From Mangifera indica (Eukaryota; Streptophyta; Magnoliopsida; Sapindales; Anacardiaceae), in contig NC_058145.1 in the NCBI RefSeq assembly GCF_011075055.1, forward strand, positions 13,699,894-13,763,893: a stretch of DNA of 64,000 nucleotides, read 5' to 3'. Shown here in pieces: positions 11,981 through 23,949 of the stretch. Position numbers and translations under genes: made by a program. The notes beneath the pieces are model-generated. The model did not search any database and was not told the DNA's origin. It was given only the letters and a program-made list of their open reading frames with translations. The first letter of the stretch is position 1; each line of letters opens with the position of its first letter.

Positions 11981-12786
11981 CTCTTTTGCAGATGGGTTCT
12001 TTAATATGTATTCTAATCCATGTCGTATTTTATGCTATTTATTTTCTTTTTATTGTAATGTGGGTTATGGAATATATGTACCTATGATTTCATCAGTGGC
12101 TGATAGTTTAGTGCTTAAAGATTAAATGAGTAAAGGGTGATTAATGTATGCAGTGGGGTGAATGAGTCATTTAACATCATGATTGTAAGCAATGGGGCAG
12201 AGAGACAGAACTGTTGGTTCTGAGAGCCAACAAAGAGTTCTATAAATATGTTAAACTGCTGTCCAGTAACGTTGAAGATGTGATATTCTGATGGTAATTA
12301 TGGCTAAAAACGGCATTAAAAATATGGCCAAAAATTGGGCAAAATCTACAGCAACCGAGAAGTTGCAAAAAGAAACACTGTTTCTTGACCAGAATACCAT
12401 AAGTTTTCAGTTTAAAATGGATAATGTTATTTAATTTGGAAGAATAGAACGTTACGTTTCAGTTGTACAGACCTGTGGCACCAAAAATGCAATAAGCTGC
12501 CAAACTAAATAGATGTATATGGCCTAGACTCTGAAAGAGGAAACCCCTTTATTTGGTGGAAGTACTGGTCTAACTACAATAATGCCACCTGCCAAGCCAT
12601 ATATAAAATAATTATATGATTTTATTGGTAAAAATTAATTAACATAACCGAGATTTAACTTCTTTTGTTGCTATTGTAGCATGTGCTTCTTCCAAGATTT
12701 AACTTCTTTTATTGCTATTGTAGCATGTGCTTCTTCCAAGTGCAAAAAGAAAGAAATAAAAAACATACAGAGTTGTTCGACCATAG
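11981..12786. other. intergenic or UTR sequence
   Basis: No supported gene. It holds the 3' flank of the 107-aa gene and a short tandem repeat (12651-12738), and may include the 3' UTR of the orphan exon at 12787-12958. Confidence 0.3.
12651..12738. repeat. 44-bp tandem duplication
   Basis: 12651-12694 and 12695-12738 are two adjacent copies of a 44-bp unit starting AGATTTAACTTCTTTT; I see one mismatch (G/A) between them. Confidence 0.9.
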
Positions 12787-12958
12787 TCAGTTGGTCTCAG
12801 GCCCTGGAAGTGGCCATTTCTGCATAAGCTTATAACATATTGCAGTACGGGCAGGAATCAGGATCCAACGAAAAACTGACAGACCCTCTGTAGAATCATG
12901 CCGGCTGGTATAGAACTGAATCATGTCACCTTCACATGTTGAAATAAACACAGTTTGC
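12787..12958 (-). other. orphan coding-like terminal exon (56 codons)
   Basis: On the minus strand an AG at 12959-12960 is followed by one split-codon base and 56 open codons ending in TGA at 12787-12789. The encoded stretch includes STCEGDMIQFYTSRHD, RWILIPARTAICYKLMQK and WPLPGPETN. Its amino-acid composition and GC content are gene-like compared with the flanks. I found no matching upstream exon: the next coding sequence upstream, the 85-aa gene, has its own stop at 13304. It may be the 3' exon of an undetected gene, an alternative last exon, or a gene fragment. The region before the AG is not rich in pyrimidines, which weakens the acceptor. Family not recognised. Confidence 0.35.
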
Positions 12959-13303
12959 CTGGTTCAGCAATTATCCTTTTTCTAATTATTTTTTTTAAGG
13001 GAATATTCTATCTGTTTGTGCATTCTCTTACGAATGATATTAAGTTCTTTGCATGTGAAATCAATTTTATATACAGTTTACAATAATAACTAGTATGGAT
13101 ATAAAAAAGATGAGTGAAGAACAACAATGACCACAAAACATTTTATTATGAGTCCTTAGACTCGATCTAAAATCTGGGTCAAGGTGTGTCTCTCCAGTAT
13201 TCAAAGAATAGGAAGATAAGATCCAGGCAAAACCAGTACATGTATAAATGTCACAAATTAATAAAGAGATCCCTAAGATGGCAGTGGATTTACTCCAAGA
13301 CCA

Positions 13304-14833
13304 CTACCATTTTCGTGAACTAACATATGAAATCACAGGGCCAAGAGTCCGGTCTACAGTCTTGTTCCACAATTGTGCAAACTCTGACAGTGTTTTCTTA
13401 GGAAATATGGTCTCCCTTGTCTGCAAAAAGTTCAAGGTTAAAGCTATTAGACATAATGCACTACAAATATGGATTTTAACTTATAAAAGGAAATTCTGGT
13501 TGTCTTTCACATTTTGTCATAGTTATGATCACAGCAATTATATCCACCATGACAATACAATTAAGAGTAATTTAATAACATAGATCTTGTAGTCCAATAA
13601 TACAGATACAAAGTTCTGTAGAAATCAAAGTCTATGATTTGAAGCTATATGTATGCAACTTGAGCACTATGATGCAAACAGTTATCAAATACTATTTCAA
13701 ATAAGATATTGAGAGGTGAAAAAGAGAGGCATAGGATACATTTTAAAACCTTAGTTCTGACAGCAAAGATTTTACTCCAATTCACCAATCTAGCCTCCCA
13801 TCATTTCTCCATACTTGTGTTCAAGGAATTAAGTTAATTGCATCATCTAAAAGTGACTGATTGTTTGATATAAAAAAAAAGGGAAACCACCCCATTCCAA
13901 CTATCACTTTTATGTCATCTCATGGAGGGATATCCAACTTTCAAAAATTTCACCAGATGAATTATTGTGTCACCTAAAACTTTTCAGTTCAGTCAAGTGC
14001 AGATTTACTACCCACCATTACAAAAAGATACCTAAAACATAATACAAAAAATACAGCAAACTGTTCTATTGCCGACCAAGAAATTGTGCACAATCCCTTG
14101 TACTTGCCCAACACCAACAAATCCATTTATGCAACCCCATATATCCTATGTGTATCACTTAAATAATCCACTAACATTCGAATAAATTCTCCTCACATTT
14201 ACAACCTAAAAATCCTCTGATTCTCATAATGGACTCATTTCAAAACTTAGGTCCCTGCCAAACCTACAATTGTTTCATTAGGTAGCAAACCATAAACCAG
14301 ACCATTTAACTAACCCCTGCGGACAAATTAAAATTTCTCAATTTATGAAAAAGAAGTTCCATCCCACAAAAATTAGTATATAAAGAACTTAGACATAGTT
14401 GATCGGTCAAACCTCATGAAACCAATGAACGAACAGAAACTTGAAAAATACTCTATTCCAGAACCTTGAAGGGATTAAAACAATATAGGGGCTCTCGTAA
14501 AAATTAATAAGTTACCTTGCAAATTAAATTTCTAGGGTTCGCGATAAATCCAATAGATAACAAAAATGTACCTGGGATTGGGAACCAGCTTGAGATTGAT
14601 CATCGGAAATGGATTTATGGATGCGTTTACGTTGCTCAAACACAATCACTCCGGTAACTGAACTCCCCAGTAGCGCACCGAGCAATCGCTCCTGCATTTT
14701 CCACAAGCAAAAAATGGCAAAAATAATAATGCATTACCATGAGTAACCTGTTTCGATTCAACTAAAGACCCAAAATAGATTATAAATCAATTATGAAAGA
14801 ACAGAGAATTGCCTGAGCGAGAACGCTAATCAT
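13304..14833 (-). CDS. small conserved membrane protein (85 aa) with a GC-AG first intron
   Basis: Three coding exons on the minus strand, 14813-14833, 14572-14691 and 13304-13420, are all in phase 0 and encode 85 residues. The first exon is only 21 nt (MISVLAQ). Residues 8-27 (ERLLGALLGSSVTGVIVFEQ) form a short apolar helix with glycine/alanine spacing, followed by a basic EQRKRIHKS segment. The last exon gives a conserved-looking C-terminus with SEFAQLWNKTVDRTLGP and a final RKW. I remember plant hypothetical proteins with this start and this Trp-rich end, but no function. Intron 1 (14692-14812) has donor CAG/GCAATT, a GC-AG intron; intron 2 is GT-AG. The other frames inside intron 2 look spurious. 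Confidence 0.75.
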
Positions 14834-15012
14834 GGTTGAGTTAGTCTTGGCGTTGGATCGTTAGGAAGAGAAACAGAATATTTGGCTTAGAACTACGGCC
14901 AGGTGCCAGTGCCGGAGCTCCCCAAAGATGTAGTGGGCCGTGGGCCACAAGGGGCCATGTCCTTTCAATATTTCTCTGTTTCAGCATCATTAATAATTAT
15001 AAGAAAAACCTA
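14834..15012. other. 5' flank of the 85-aa protein gene
   Basis: GC-richer than the surroundings, consistent with a promoter and 5' UTR on the minus strand. No clear TATA box is identified. Confidence 0.3.
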
Positions 15013-15494
15013 AAACGCCGTTTGGTTTCAGGATTTAAAGATTATTTTGATAATCTATATTTCATTATTTTATTTTATTTATTAATAATAAAATATTACA
15101 ATAATATTTAATTATCAATGTTGATGTGACAGATAATATATGAGATAATCTGATTACCATTTTCACTTTAGGTATTGAAAAATTACTAAGATAATCTTAA
15201 TTTTATTATAATTATATTATTATTTATTAATTTTTTAAGAAAAAAATAAATTTATTTTTAATTAATATAATAAATAATATAAAAAATATTTAAAAATAAT
15301 TATCTTTAAGGGTATTTAAGTAAAATAATTTACTAGTATTTTTTATTACTTTTAATCAAACACAATAATTATTTATACCTATTAAATTTTATCAAATATA
15401 GTAATTATTTATACTCAGTAATCTTTTAAGTAATTTATCCTCAAGGTAATCTCTTTATTTTGATAATAAAACATTATCTAAACCAAATATCATC
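15013..15494. mobile_element. MITE of the GTTTGGTT family, copy 2
   Basis: Begins GCCGTTTGGTTTCAGGATTT and ends CATTATCTAAACCAAATAT. Internal landmarks match the reverse complement of copy 1 (GATAATCTGATTACCATTTTCAC; TTAATCAAACACAATAATTAT). No coding frame. Ends are degraded, so limits are approximate. Confidence 0.55.
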
Positions 15495-16573
15495 TAAAAT
15501 ATAAGTTAAATGATAAAAAATGAGATTCTATATATAAAAAAATATTCATTTAAATATTTTTTAATAATATATTAAAATTAAAATTTTAATTTATTACTTA
15601 TATATGTTATTATATGATTGATATACGTAATAATAATAATTGGAATTGACAGTATAATTTCGTATCAACTTATCCCTTAAAAAAAGTGTGTAAATTATAG
15701 ATATTAATGATAAATGAGTGCCCTTTGTGAAGACAAAAAAGTAAGACTGCATGTAATGATGTTACATAATTTTTTATAATACTACAATGAATTTAGAGAT
15801 TTTATTTATATTCTAACTCTGTGAAAAAAAAAAAAATTACAAGAAGAAAAACTTAACAAAGAACACATCCCTTTAGTATTTGTTTTAGGATCTTAAGAAT
15901 TATGTTTGATTCAGAAATACTTTGATTTCATTATTTGAATATAACTTCTATATTGTTCTGTAAAGATGAAATACCAACATACGAGAAAAAGAGAAAGTAA
16001 TCATAAAGAACAAATAGTCAAAAGTCATAAGAATCAATAAAAGTTAACAGTATAAAATTGTATATAAACAGTGACATTAATCATATGATTGAATAGTTAA
16101 AAAATTAAAAATAAAATAAAATTCAATTATATAATGACGTATTATTTTTGTGCACAAAAATTATATATATAATTATATTTTATTTTTTAAGTGAAATTAT
16201 TTATTATGTATGATCAGATGAAGTCATTTTAATGCTTTGTAAAAGAAAACCTTCTAATATTTTTGACAATTTGCTTAATAAACAAACAATTAGAATTGGC
16301 TAAATGGTCTTCATTGACCCCGAAATTGACAACCATTATTTCTGAATTTTAATTTGTAATTTACCTTCAATAATTTGGGCTTTTGATGATCACTTGCATT
16401 TCTCTATTTGTATGAATTTGAATTACAGTGTAGCTAAAGGGAATAAATGATTTAATATGGGAAAGAAACCAAAAAGGGAGTCTAATTAATTATTTAAAGA
16501 ATAAAATCATTTACACTCAACCAAGTGCAATTTCAAGAAACCATTAATACTAATACATGAAAATCTTTATCAC
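15495..16573. other. AT-rich intergenic stretch downstream of the UXT1-like gene
   Basis: No gene is seen. A diverged copy of the short hairpin MITE lies near 16064-16210 (AT-rich inverted halves). Confidence 0.3.
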
Positions 16574-18338
16574 TCAAACAAGAGAATGCTTAGCTGCTTT
16601 CTTAACTTCATGACTTTCTTTTTCTTGATGACCCAAAAGAGCTGTTGTCTCTTTATAATCTTTCATCTGAAACACACATCAACAAATTTCACTTCCAATT
16701 CCAAAAAAAAAAAGAAAAATCATTCAAGAAAAAACTTTTACTGTTTTCAAATAACACCAAAAACATCTTTTCAGTTCTTGAATTTGTACTACCTGAGGTG
16801 CCAATGAATTGCCTGATTGTTTCTTTTTATTCTCTTCAGTGCAGAAATATGAATACAGCCCCATACCAAAAATGGCAACTAGAATTCCAATAATGTTCTT
16901 CTTTGTAAATGGATCATGTAACAATGTATAGCCAAACCCAAGAACAAGACAGGTCTTGAGGTGTCCAAGAACTTGATATGTAACTGGGGATGTCTTGCCA
17001 ATAACTAAAAACGTGCTGAAGTTCACAGAAACTGATATAATACATGAAAGGATGACGAATGCCTGCAATTATTTTAATGTAATGAATCAGAAATTCAGTT
17101 GAACAAAGGAAAGTATGAGGTGGGAAATTTGAGAAAAAATACCAAAACTATAGGAGAATATTTGAAAGCAAAGACATTTTGCTTGGTGAGGAGCTGGTCG
17201 ACTAAGGGGCCCGAGACAAAAAGAACAGCTGCTTGAAATGGAGCTGACTGATACAGCAGCTGAGTGGATGAAACATTCAGCCTCTTTTGTATTGTGTTAG
17301 TGAGCTATATTCAGATTTTAGTTAAGTACAAACAACTTTATTGAGCCGACTGATTACAATTTGGAAATATTACTATAAATGGTTGTGAAAAAAGGATACA
17401 ATTTGGCCAACACAGGTGGTTGCAATGGCAAGCAGAGAGATGATTGTGCCGAGCATATTGAGCTGGATATCGGTCACAGAGGCAATGCCAACCCCAAGCA
17501 GTAAGACCAAGAGGGACAATTTTATCTGCTGGCTGCAACAAGTATGAAAAATAAGAGGTTTCAATATAATTATATAACCCTGGAGAATTATGTTTTCAGA
17601 ATTGTAACCAGGGGAGAGAGATATATGTAAAACCTGAATTGCTTTTTCAGGAAGATTGTTTCCAGTAACACAGTGAATGGTATAATTGCAAGTTTAGTCA
17701 TCTGCTAAAAAAACACCCTTCAAAGTAAAATGAACACGAGGACAAGAAAGTTTGACATTTTCTATAATCTCTTAACAAACAATAAAACTATAAATACATT
17801 AAGGGACACACATTTGGCATGTGTCATTAAATGATTGAGTGATTTTAATTTAAGATAAAGTAATATCTAATCAAATGATGATAATGTATTATTTATTTGT
17901 ATATTTAAAAATGGACGAAATGAAACTAAGAAGTAACCTGATAGAATCCAACAGAGTTAAATCCAAGGCTCAAGTTAAGAAGCCCAATAGAAATGCCATT
18001 AAGAAAGCCAAAGAGCATCACAGTCTTCATGTCAACTGTCTTGTTTTCAAACAAGTTGAATCTTTGTGCAGCATGAAGAGTGCAGAATGTAACCATGAGA
18101 TGCCAACTAGTCAATGTTGTTGCTATTTATACCACCAACAAGAGATAAAAAGATAATTAACAAATATTTCACCCAAATTAATATTTATTAATTTAGTTTG
18201 AGGTAGTGTTTAGTTACCGAAGGGGAAGCCGAGATTGCTCATCAACGCCTTGTTACAAATGACAATAGAGACAGATGATGCCACTGAGAGAAACAGTGCC
18301 CCAATAACTCCCAACTGAAAGCTCGACATTTCTCCCAT
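16574..18338 (-). CDS. UXT1: UDP-xylose transporter, UXT1-like nucleotide-sugar transporter
   Basis: Seven exons (18218-18338, 17938-18122, 17634-17701, 17400-17532, 17143-17304, 16793-17062, 16574-16666) join to 343 residues with consistent phases. The protein is a ten-helix antiporter of the TPT/NST group, which moves UDP-sugar into the Golgi or ER in exchange for nucleotide. Visible family signatures are SSVSIVICNKALM near the N-terminus, SWHLMVTFCTLH, GISIGLLNLSLGFNSVGFYQ, KLAIIPFTVLLETIFL, and the late motif PVTYQVLGHLKTCLVLGFGY. The sixth exon ends in a strong CAG/GTAGTA donor; the short seventh exon supplies the tail with TTALLGH and KHSLV, close to the Arabidopsis UXT1 end as I remember it. 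The start MGEMSSFQLG matches UXT1-type proteins. A 5' UTR intron is likely (donor near 18450). UDP-xylose as substrate is inferred from this similarity. Confidence 0.9.
17797..17915. repeat. short AT-rich hairpin MITE in a UXT1 intron
   Basis: Shares the core ATGATTGAGTGATTTTAATTTAA and GATAAAGTAATATCTAATCA with copies near 4331, 19483, 20528, 24128, 30412 and 62306. The two halves are inverted. Lies in the intron between exons 2 and 3. Confidence 0.5.
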
Positions 18339-18809
18339 ATCTTCATTAACAAAAACAATATATGAAGAGGATAAAGAATGCTGCAATCTACAGAGTTCTA
18401 AGTAGCTTAACATACAGAAACAAAACAATTTGACGGTGGTTAACTTACGTACCTTAAAGAAAAAGAAGTAAAAGCTTGGAGTTTTAGGAGCCCAGAAATC
18501 AAATTTTACTACCGAACAAAACCTACAAATGAATGTACAAGATATATTTCTCTGTGTAAAGGGCTCCTAAAACTCCACGAAAACACCAGAGTCCGGCGAG
18601 TTACAGCGATCCTCAGCTGGGAAATGAATTGATAACTCTGTGTTTGAGAGAGAGAGATTTGGCTTGTGTGAGAATGTTGAATTTGCCCAACCCTTTTATT
18701 TTTTATGACAAAGAGGTTGGTGCCCACCGTTGTTAATTATTGTAAGAAGGGTTTATATGTAGTAGACTTTTTTCTTCTAGATCATGAATGAATTTCTTTT
18801 TAAGCTTTA

Positions 18810-18846
18810 ATAGCACAGCCACAGCCACAGCCACAGCCACGGCCAG
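18810..18846. repeat. hexanucleotide microsatellite (CAGCCA)n
   Basis: About five near-perfect tandem copies of ACAGCC upstream of the UXT1-like gene. Confidence 0.85.
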
Positions 18847-18849
18847 CCA

Positions 18850-20356
18850 TGTCTTAGAATTAATGAAAAGAGAAAATATAGAAAAAAAAAAAAAGAGAAA
18901 CTTCCTGAGCAAGCCAGGAAGGTGAAACAAACATTTCTTATTTGAATATGAATGTGAGATATCTGCAAATGCAAGGGAAAAAAAAACTTGGCCAACCTGA
19001 CGTTCAATGAGTGTTTGTTATGAAAACTTCAATTTTACTCCAAGTAATTCCATTTTGAATTGAACATCTCCATCACCACCACCAACCTGCAAGCTAATTT
19101 TGTAGATCTTACTTTCATTACCAATCATCTTAATGTTGTCATTATTTTGGCCCCTTTTTTTATTCATTTTTCTTATATTCTGAGGGATTGTACATTAGAA
19201 ATTAATTCGATTGACCACATTTTTTTGACAGTTCCAGACATTCTTATTCTTTGTTTCGTAGATGTTAATTTAGGCATTGAATGAAAATTTGTAAATAATC
19301 TTCTCTTGACTAAGATTCTAAGGAGTAAAAGGAATTTGTTCATATTGATAAGGTTATAAATTTGGAAAATTTACCATCTAAATACGATTAAAAGGCGAGA
19401 GTGAATAACATTTTCTTACAAAAGTTTAATCTAAAATACTTTTTCACACAAATCCTAACTTTGTTATAAGAAAAAATAACAAAATTATACATACTTACTT
19501 TGTATACACAAATGAGTATATATTTATGTATGTCATTATATGAGTGAGTGATTTTAAATTAAGTATAAAGTAAGACCCAATATATATAAATATGTACCTA
19601 TTTGTATATTTAGAATGATTATGCATATCTTTCTTCCTTGTCATGATCATTCAAGCTCAAATTCTCCACTCGTTTTCAGCAACAAATCCCTCTTACAATC
19701 ACAACATAATCACAACCCCACCAACACTTAAAGTTGATGCAATAACCTTGCATAGACCGATAAACCATGTCAAGTTTTGCTTGAGTTGCGACTTTGCCAT
19801 TGCAAAGTGAAGCAGAATGTCGCATGACCGATTCCCAAATTCTAACCACTTCTCCTTTTTTTACTTCTAACAACCATTAACTATTCTATGAATATTTTTT
19901 ACTATTTTTGTAATATTTTTTACCATTAACATGGAGATTAAAGTTTAGTATATTTTCACAAATTTTCTTCTTCTAATCCTCTGACTTTCAGCCCCATACT
20001 TCTGACTTAATGACATTAAATGATCCAAAAATTGACCTTTAACAATGAAAACATTGTCATAAACTCATAATACACAAAAAATTAACCCTTTTTTATATCT
20101 AAACTCGAGCTATCAGTCATTCCCAAGAAAATGGAAGAGAAAAAAAAGGTAAGCCTGCATACAATTTAACAAACCCACATCTCTTTTCATCTTCTTCTCC
20201 TTGCCAACCAAATGTAGCTTCAATTTCTGAGGTTAATTTTTTTTTTTTTTAATGTCTACACTAACAAAAGAAAAAACAATGCCCATTCTAGGAACTTTCT
20301 TTTGTCACCTAAAATTAGTCCACTGCACATATATGTATTGTCTACTTGTGCTCCCC
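18850..20356. other. intergenic between UXT1-like and LOG genes
   Basis: No supported gene. A hairpin-MITE copy lies at about 19483-19632. A minus-strand frame at 19676-19873 is open but has no recognised domain. 20150-20356 is the LOG 3' UTR region. Confidence 0.35.
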
Positions 20357-23300
20357 TCACCTGGAGATATCACATTTTGGAGAGTAGCCTAATTGTTCAA
20401 TCTCCCAACTTAGCTTTGAAGCAACTCTCTCATGGCGTGGAAAATATTCCTGAAACAACACAGGAGCTTGATGAAGTATGCCTTAAAACATTGATAAATC
20501 TAGACATAGTTGTTGTATTAATATTATGAATATCTACTTTAAATATATAAATGAATATATGTTATAATGTGAAGAGGTATTATTTTATTTTTAATTCAAA
20601 ATGATCTAATCACGTGAAAATACACATCTAATACATATTTAATTGCGTACATATAATTTTATTGTTAATGTTTACCTCTATTTTGGTCAATAAATCTTTG
20701 GCATTTGGAGCTGACACGATGATATGGCGAGCACTCGGACTAATAAACCCTTCCTCCACTGCCTTGTCGATGAATGACAGCAACGAATTGTAGTAGCCAT
20801 CCACATTCAGCAATCCCACCTTCAAAATCATCAAACAAATCAAAATTTAATCAAATTTAAATGATTTTTCTTTCACAGATCTTTCAGTTTGATCTAGGAC
20901 TTGCTTTACCGGTTTGTCATGGATGCCGAGTTGAGCCCATGTTATGACTTCAAGCAGCTCTTCAAGAGTCCCATAGCCACCTTTACACACATCACAAGAA
21001 AGATTTAGGTTTTGGGCTGAGCTTCATCTTAATCTTTCACTATTTGGGTTTTGTTGAGACGGAGCCAAGCCCATAAGCTCAAAACCACAACCTCATTGGG
21101 TAAGTAAAAAAATTAATCTTGAAATATTGAATTGTGATGATAATAGAAGTCAGAAATTAGGTTCTCTAAATTCATATTTGTGAGAATCCAATTTCTTGTA
21201 GTTTCTCAATTCTCACTTCTGCTTCTGCAGTTCTGCTATTAACTTCAATCAAATTTCCTAGTGAAATGTCTAAATTATTTGAAAAGCATCAGCCAGAGGA
21301 TTGACTGTACAAGGTAAACTTTCACTTTATCAAAAACTCAACAAGCCTGGCTGTTTGATGCTATAATGGCTGAACAATAAGTTAGCTTAGTTGACTTTGG
21401 AGAAAGAGTATTGCAAAAAAATGGCCAAAATATCTTATTATCTCAAAGTTCTTCCCGTTAACTTTAAAAATTTCATTTACCCACTCATGAACGGTTAAAA
21501 TTAACGAAATCTTAACCCTTTAAAATTTTATCTCTTTCCCCCTCTAACCCCTAAAAACTAACTATTTTCCTCTAGGTCAAGTTTTAAAAAATAGTATTCC
21601 CCCTTAGGGTTTAGCTTTCAATCATCGGCGTCAAATTCGACGCTATCACCGATGACGAAACTTTCTAGAGACATCACCATGCTTCGACCGTCTCTCTTTT
21701 CTCCTCTAGAATGCTGGTCGGTCGAGATCTGGCCTGTCCCAAACGAAGATGATGGGAAGACGAAGAGTTTCGTCTCTTCGACTTTCTAGGCTAGATCTCG
21801 ATCGATCGACGTTCCAGAGGAGAAAAGAGAGACAGTCGAAGCATAGTGATGCCTCTGAAAAGTTTTTTCGTCGGCGATGAAGCCGGATTCAACACCAGGG
21901 ATTGAAAGCTAAACCCTAGGAGGAGAAATGCTATTTTTTAAAACTTGACCTAGGGGGAAATGGTTAGTTTTTAGAGGTTAAGGGGGAAAATAGATTAAAT
22001 TTTAATTTATTTTTAATATTGTAGATAAAATAATGATTTTACCCTTTAAACCGTTAATTTTAATAGTCCATAGGTGGGTAAATGAGATTTTCATAGTTAA
22101 AAGGGTGAAAAATTGAGATTACAACATACTTTGGGTGGGAAATAGTCCTTTGGCCCTAAAAAATCTATTCTTTTGTCAGGTGAAATGAGTAGTGAACATT
22201 CTGATTCTTCTTCCAATAATTACCCATTACCAGAACCGGGGATGCTCCTAAATTTATTTAGCTTCACCTCTGCAAATTTAATGGGTCTTTATGAAAATTA
22301 ATAAGCTTAACTTTGTAAAGTTATATAGATAAAACAAATACCAACCAGGTAAGGCGATAAAGGCATCAGACTGTCTAGCCATTTCTGCCTTTCTTTGGTG
22401 CATATCTGCCACTGCCTTCACTTCCCCAACTGTTTCTCCAGTGATCTACAATACGTATAAACCAAGTAAACACAAATCAAATACAAATACGTGCCCAAAA
22501 GACACCAACTTTTGAGAGAGAGAGAGAGCAATAATGAGTGTAGCAGAGGTGGTGGGCCTACCAGGTTAACTCTGGTAAGGAAAGAGAAGTAAAAACCTGT
22601 TATGAAGGTTCATGAAGAAAGACAGAAAGAAAGAAAAAACCCTGAAAAAAAAACGATATATCTAAGGAATCTTTGCTCGTGGTACATAAAACTAATTGGT
22701 AGGGACAAAATGGTGAAGACCCAGATGGGTGAGTGAATTGATGGCAAGTTGTTAATTCATCAGAGATTTGAAATGTGTGAAAACAAAGCAAATATTCAGA
22801 ACTAATCATTCAATGAAATACGAATTGGAAACTGCATGAACACAGAAGAGACAAGTCTGAAATCCATGCTTGAAGATAGTAAAGGAATAAGGATCTCTCT
22901 CTTTCTCTAGCCAGCTCTTTGGTCATTTTCAATTTTAACTTCTAAAATAAGATTCCTTAAAGCTTATATTTTAGTGGGAGAAGACAGACCTCTCTTGGCA
23001 TGAGTGTCTTGGGAATAACTCTGCAGAATATAACATGACAAAGATTAGTTAGAAGTTTTAGGTCAATTCAATTCAAAACATTCCAAGTAACCAAAAACAT
23101 CCCAATTGATCCATTAATTTGTTATTTTGAACAATTTACAAGCAAAAAGAGAAATGTGGTTTACCCAATGACATGGCGTCCACCATCATAAACAGCTTGA
23201 GATATCAGACCCATTAAGCCAACGCTTCCACCTCCATAAACGAGGTCAATGTTTCTTGCAACCTTTGGGGAAAATCATAACATTTATGTGAGACAAATTG

Positions 23301-23782
23301 ACTTTGATGAATAAAGTAAGGTTAAAAATGAACCGTTTAATTGCACCCTTCAGAGTACATTTAAATGTCTCACAGAGAATTTATCAAAAGCCACTAAGTT
23401 CACTTCTGTTTGATGAAAAACGAAAAAAAATTTAAAGTCTTGAACGAGAAGAGATTACAGAGGAGAAGCAGAGCCACAACAGAGGAAAAGAATCAATGGA
23501 GAGAAATATGAGGTACTTTTTCTGAAGGCACTTCTTTAAACATGTAAAACTATCAGAAACGAAGCATTAAAGGTGGGGAAGGAAGAAAACATACAAAAAA
23601 GCGCAAAACAAAAAGCAAAAAAGAAGAAAACGAAAAAACAGAGCAGAAATAGTGAGGGAAGCCATTACCAGTTCTTTGCCGAGCTCAATGGCAGCATCTT
23701 TATAACTGCTTTTCTTTCCAGGACTACTCCCACAAAACACACAAATTGTGCTGAATTTTGAGTGTTTCATTTCAATCTCCAT
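20357..23782 (-). CDS. LOG: cytokinin riboside 5'-monophosphate phosphoribohydrolase (LOG family)
   Basis: Seven exons (23669-23782, 23165-23262, 22990-23020, 22346-22445, 20910-20980, 20676-20819, 20357-20449) join to 216 residues, the usual LOG length. The cytosolic enzyme cleaves ribose 5-phosphate from cytokinin nucleotides to give active cytokinin in one step. Family motifs are CVFCGSSPG near residue 17, [11 protein letters not shown], the catalytic QRKAEM (Arg99) and PGGYGTLEE at 114-122, the last split across the exon 4/5 junction. The C-terminus ([12 protein letters not shown]) is closest to Arabidopsis LOG1 as I remember it. The first ATG is at 23782; an in-frame TTG lies 9 bp upstream. 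Intron 4 (1.37 kb) holds a foldback transposon, and intron 6 a short hairpin MITE. Splice sites look intact. Confidence 0.95.
20528..20668. repeat. short AT-rich hairpin MITE in the last LOG intron
   Basis: Inverted halves around ATTATTTTATTTTTAATTC match the hairpin family found at 4331, 24128, 30412 and 62306. It ends a few bases before the donor side of exon 6. Confidence 0.5.
21423..22155. mobile_element. Mutator-like foldback element, copy D, inside a LOG intron
   Basis: Right end is GGGTGGGAAATAGTCCTTTGGCC; left end starts GGCCAAAATATCTTATTATC and has a short internal deletion in the arm. Flanks are CAAAAAAAT (21414-21422) and CTAAAAAAT (22156-22164), an imperfect 9-bp duplication. The arms pair almost to the centre (GAGAGACAGTCGAAGCAT against ATGCTTCGACCGTCTCTC). 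No coding frame. Transcribed within the LOG pre-mRNA, it would fold into a hairpin with arms of about 350 bp. Confidence 0.8.
22513..22528. repeat. (GA)n microsatellite in a LOG intron
   Basis: Run of GAGAGAGAGAGAGAG between exons 3 and 4. Confidence 0.8.
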
Positions 23783-23884
23783 CTCTTTCAAGGAAAAAAA
23801 ACAAATATACTATCTGTTTCTATCTGTGTTCAAAGTGACCCACCACGGTCGAGATAAATTTGAGAGTGGCTTCAGAGGACGTGC

Positions 23885-23891
23885 ATTTATA
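23885..23891 (-). promoter_or_regulatory. TATA box of the LOG gene
   Basis: TATAAAT on the minus strand, about 105 bp upstream of the ATG at 23782. Confidence 0.45.
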
Positions 23892-23949
23892 ACGGTAGCG
23901 CGGGCGCAGGTTAGCACGCCTGAGTTAAAATCCATGCTTAAAGTCTAAA

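Noticed and set aside
13248..13583. 111-codon plus-strand frame
   Set aside because: It is the antisense shadow of the last exon of the 85-aa minus-strand gene.
19676..19873. Minus-strand open frame of 65 codons rich in Cys and Trp
   Set aside because: No family recognised, no splice or promoter context, and not conserved with anything I know; probably chance.
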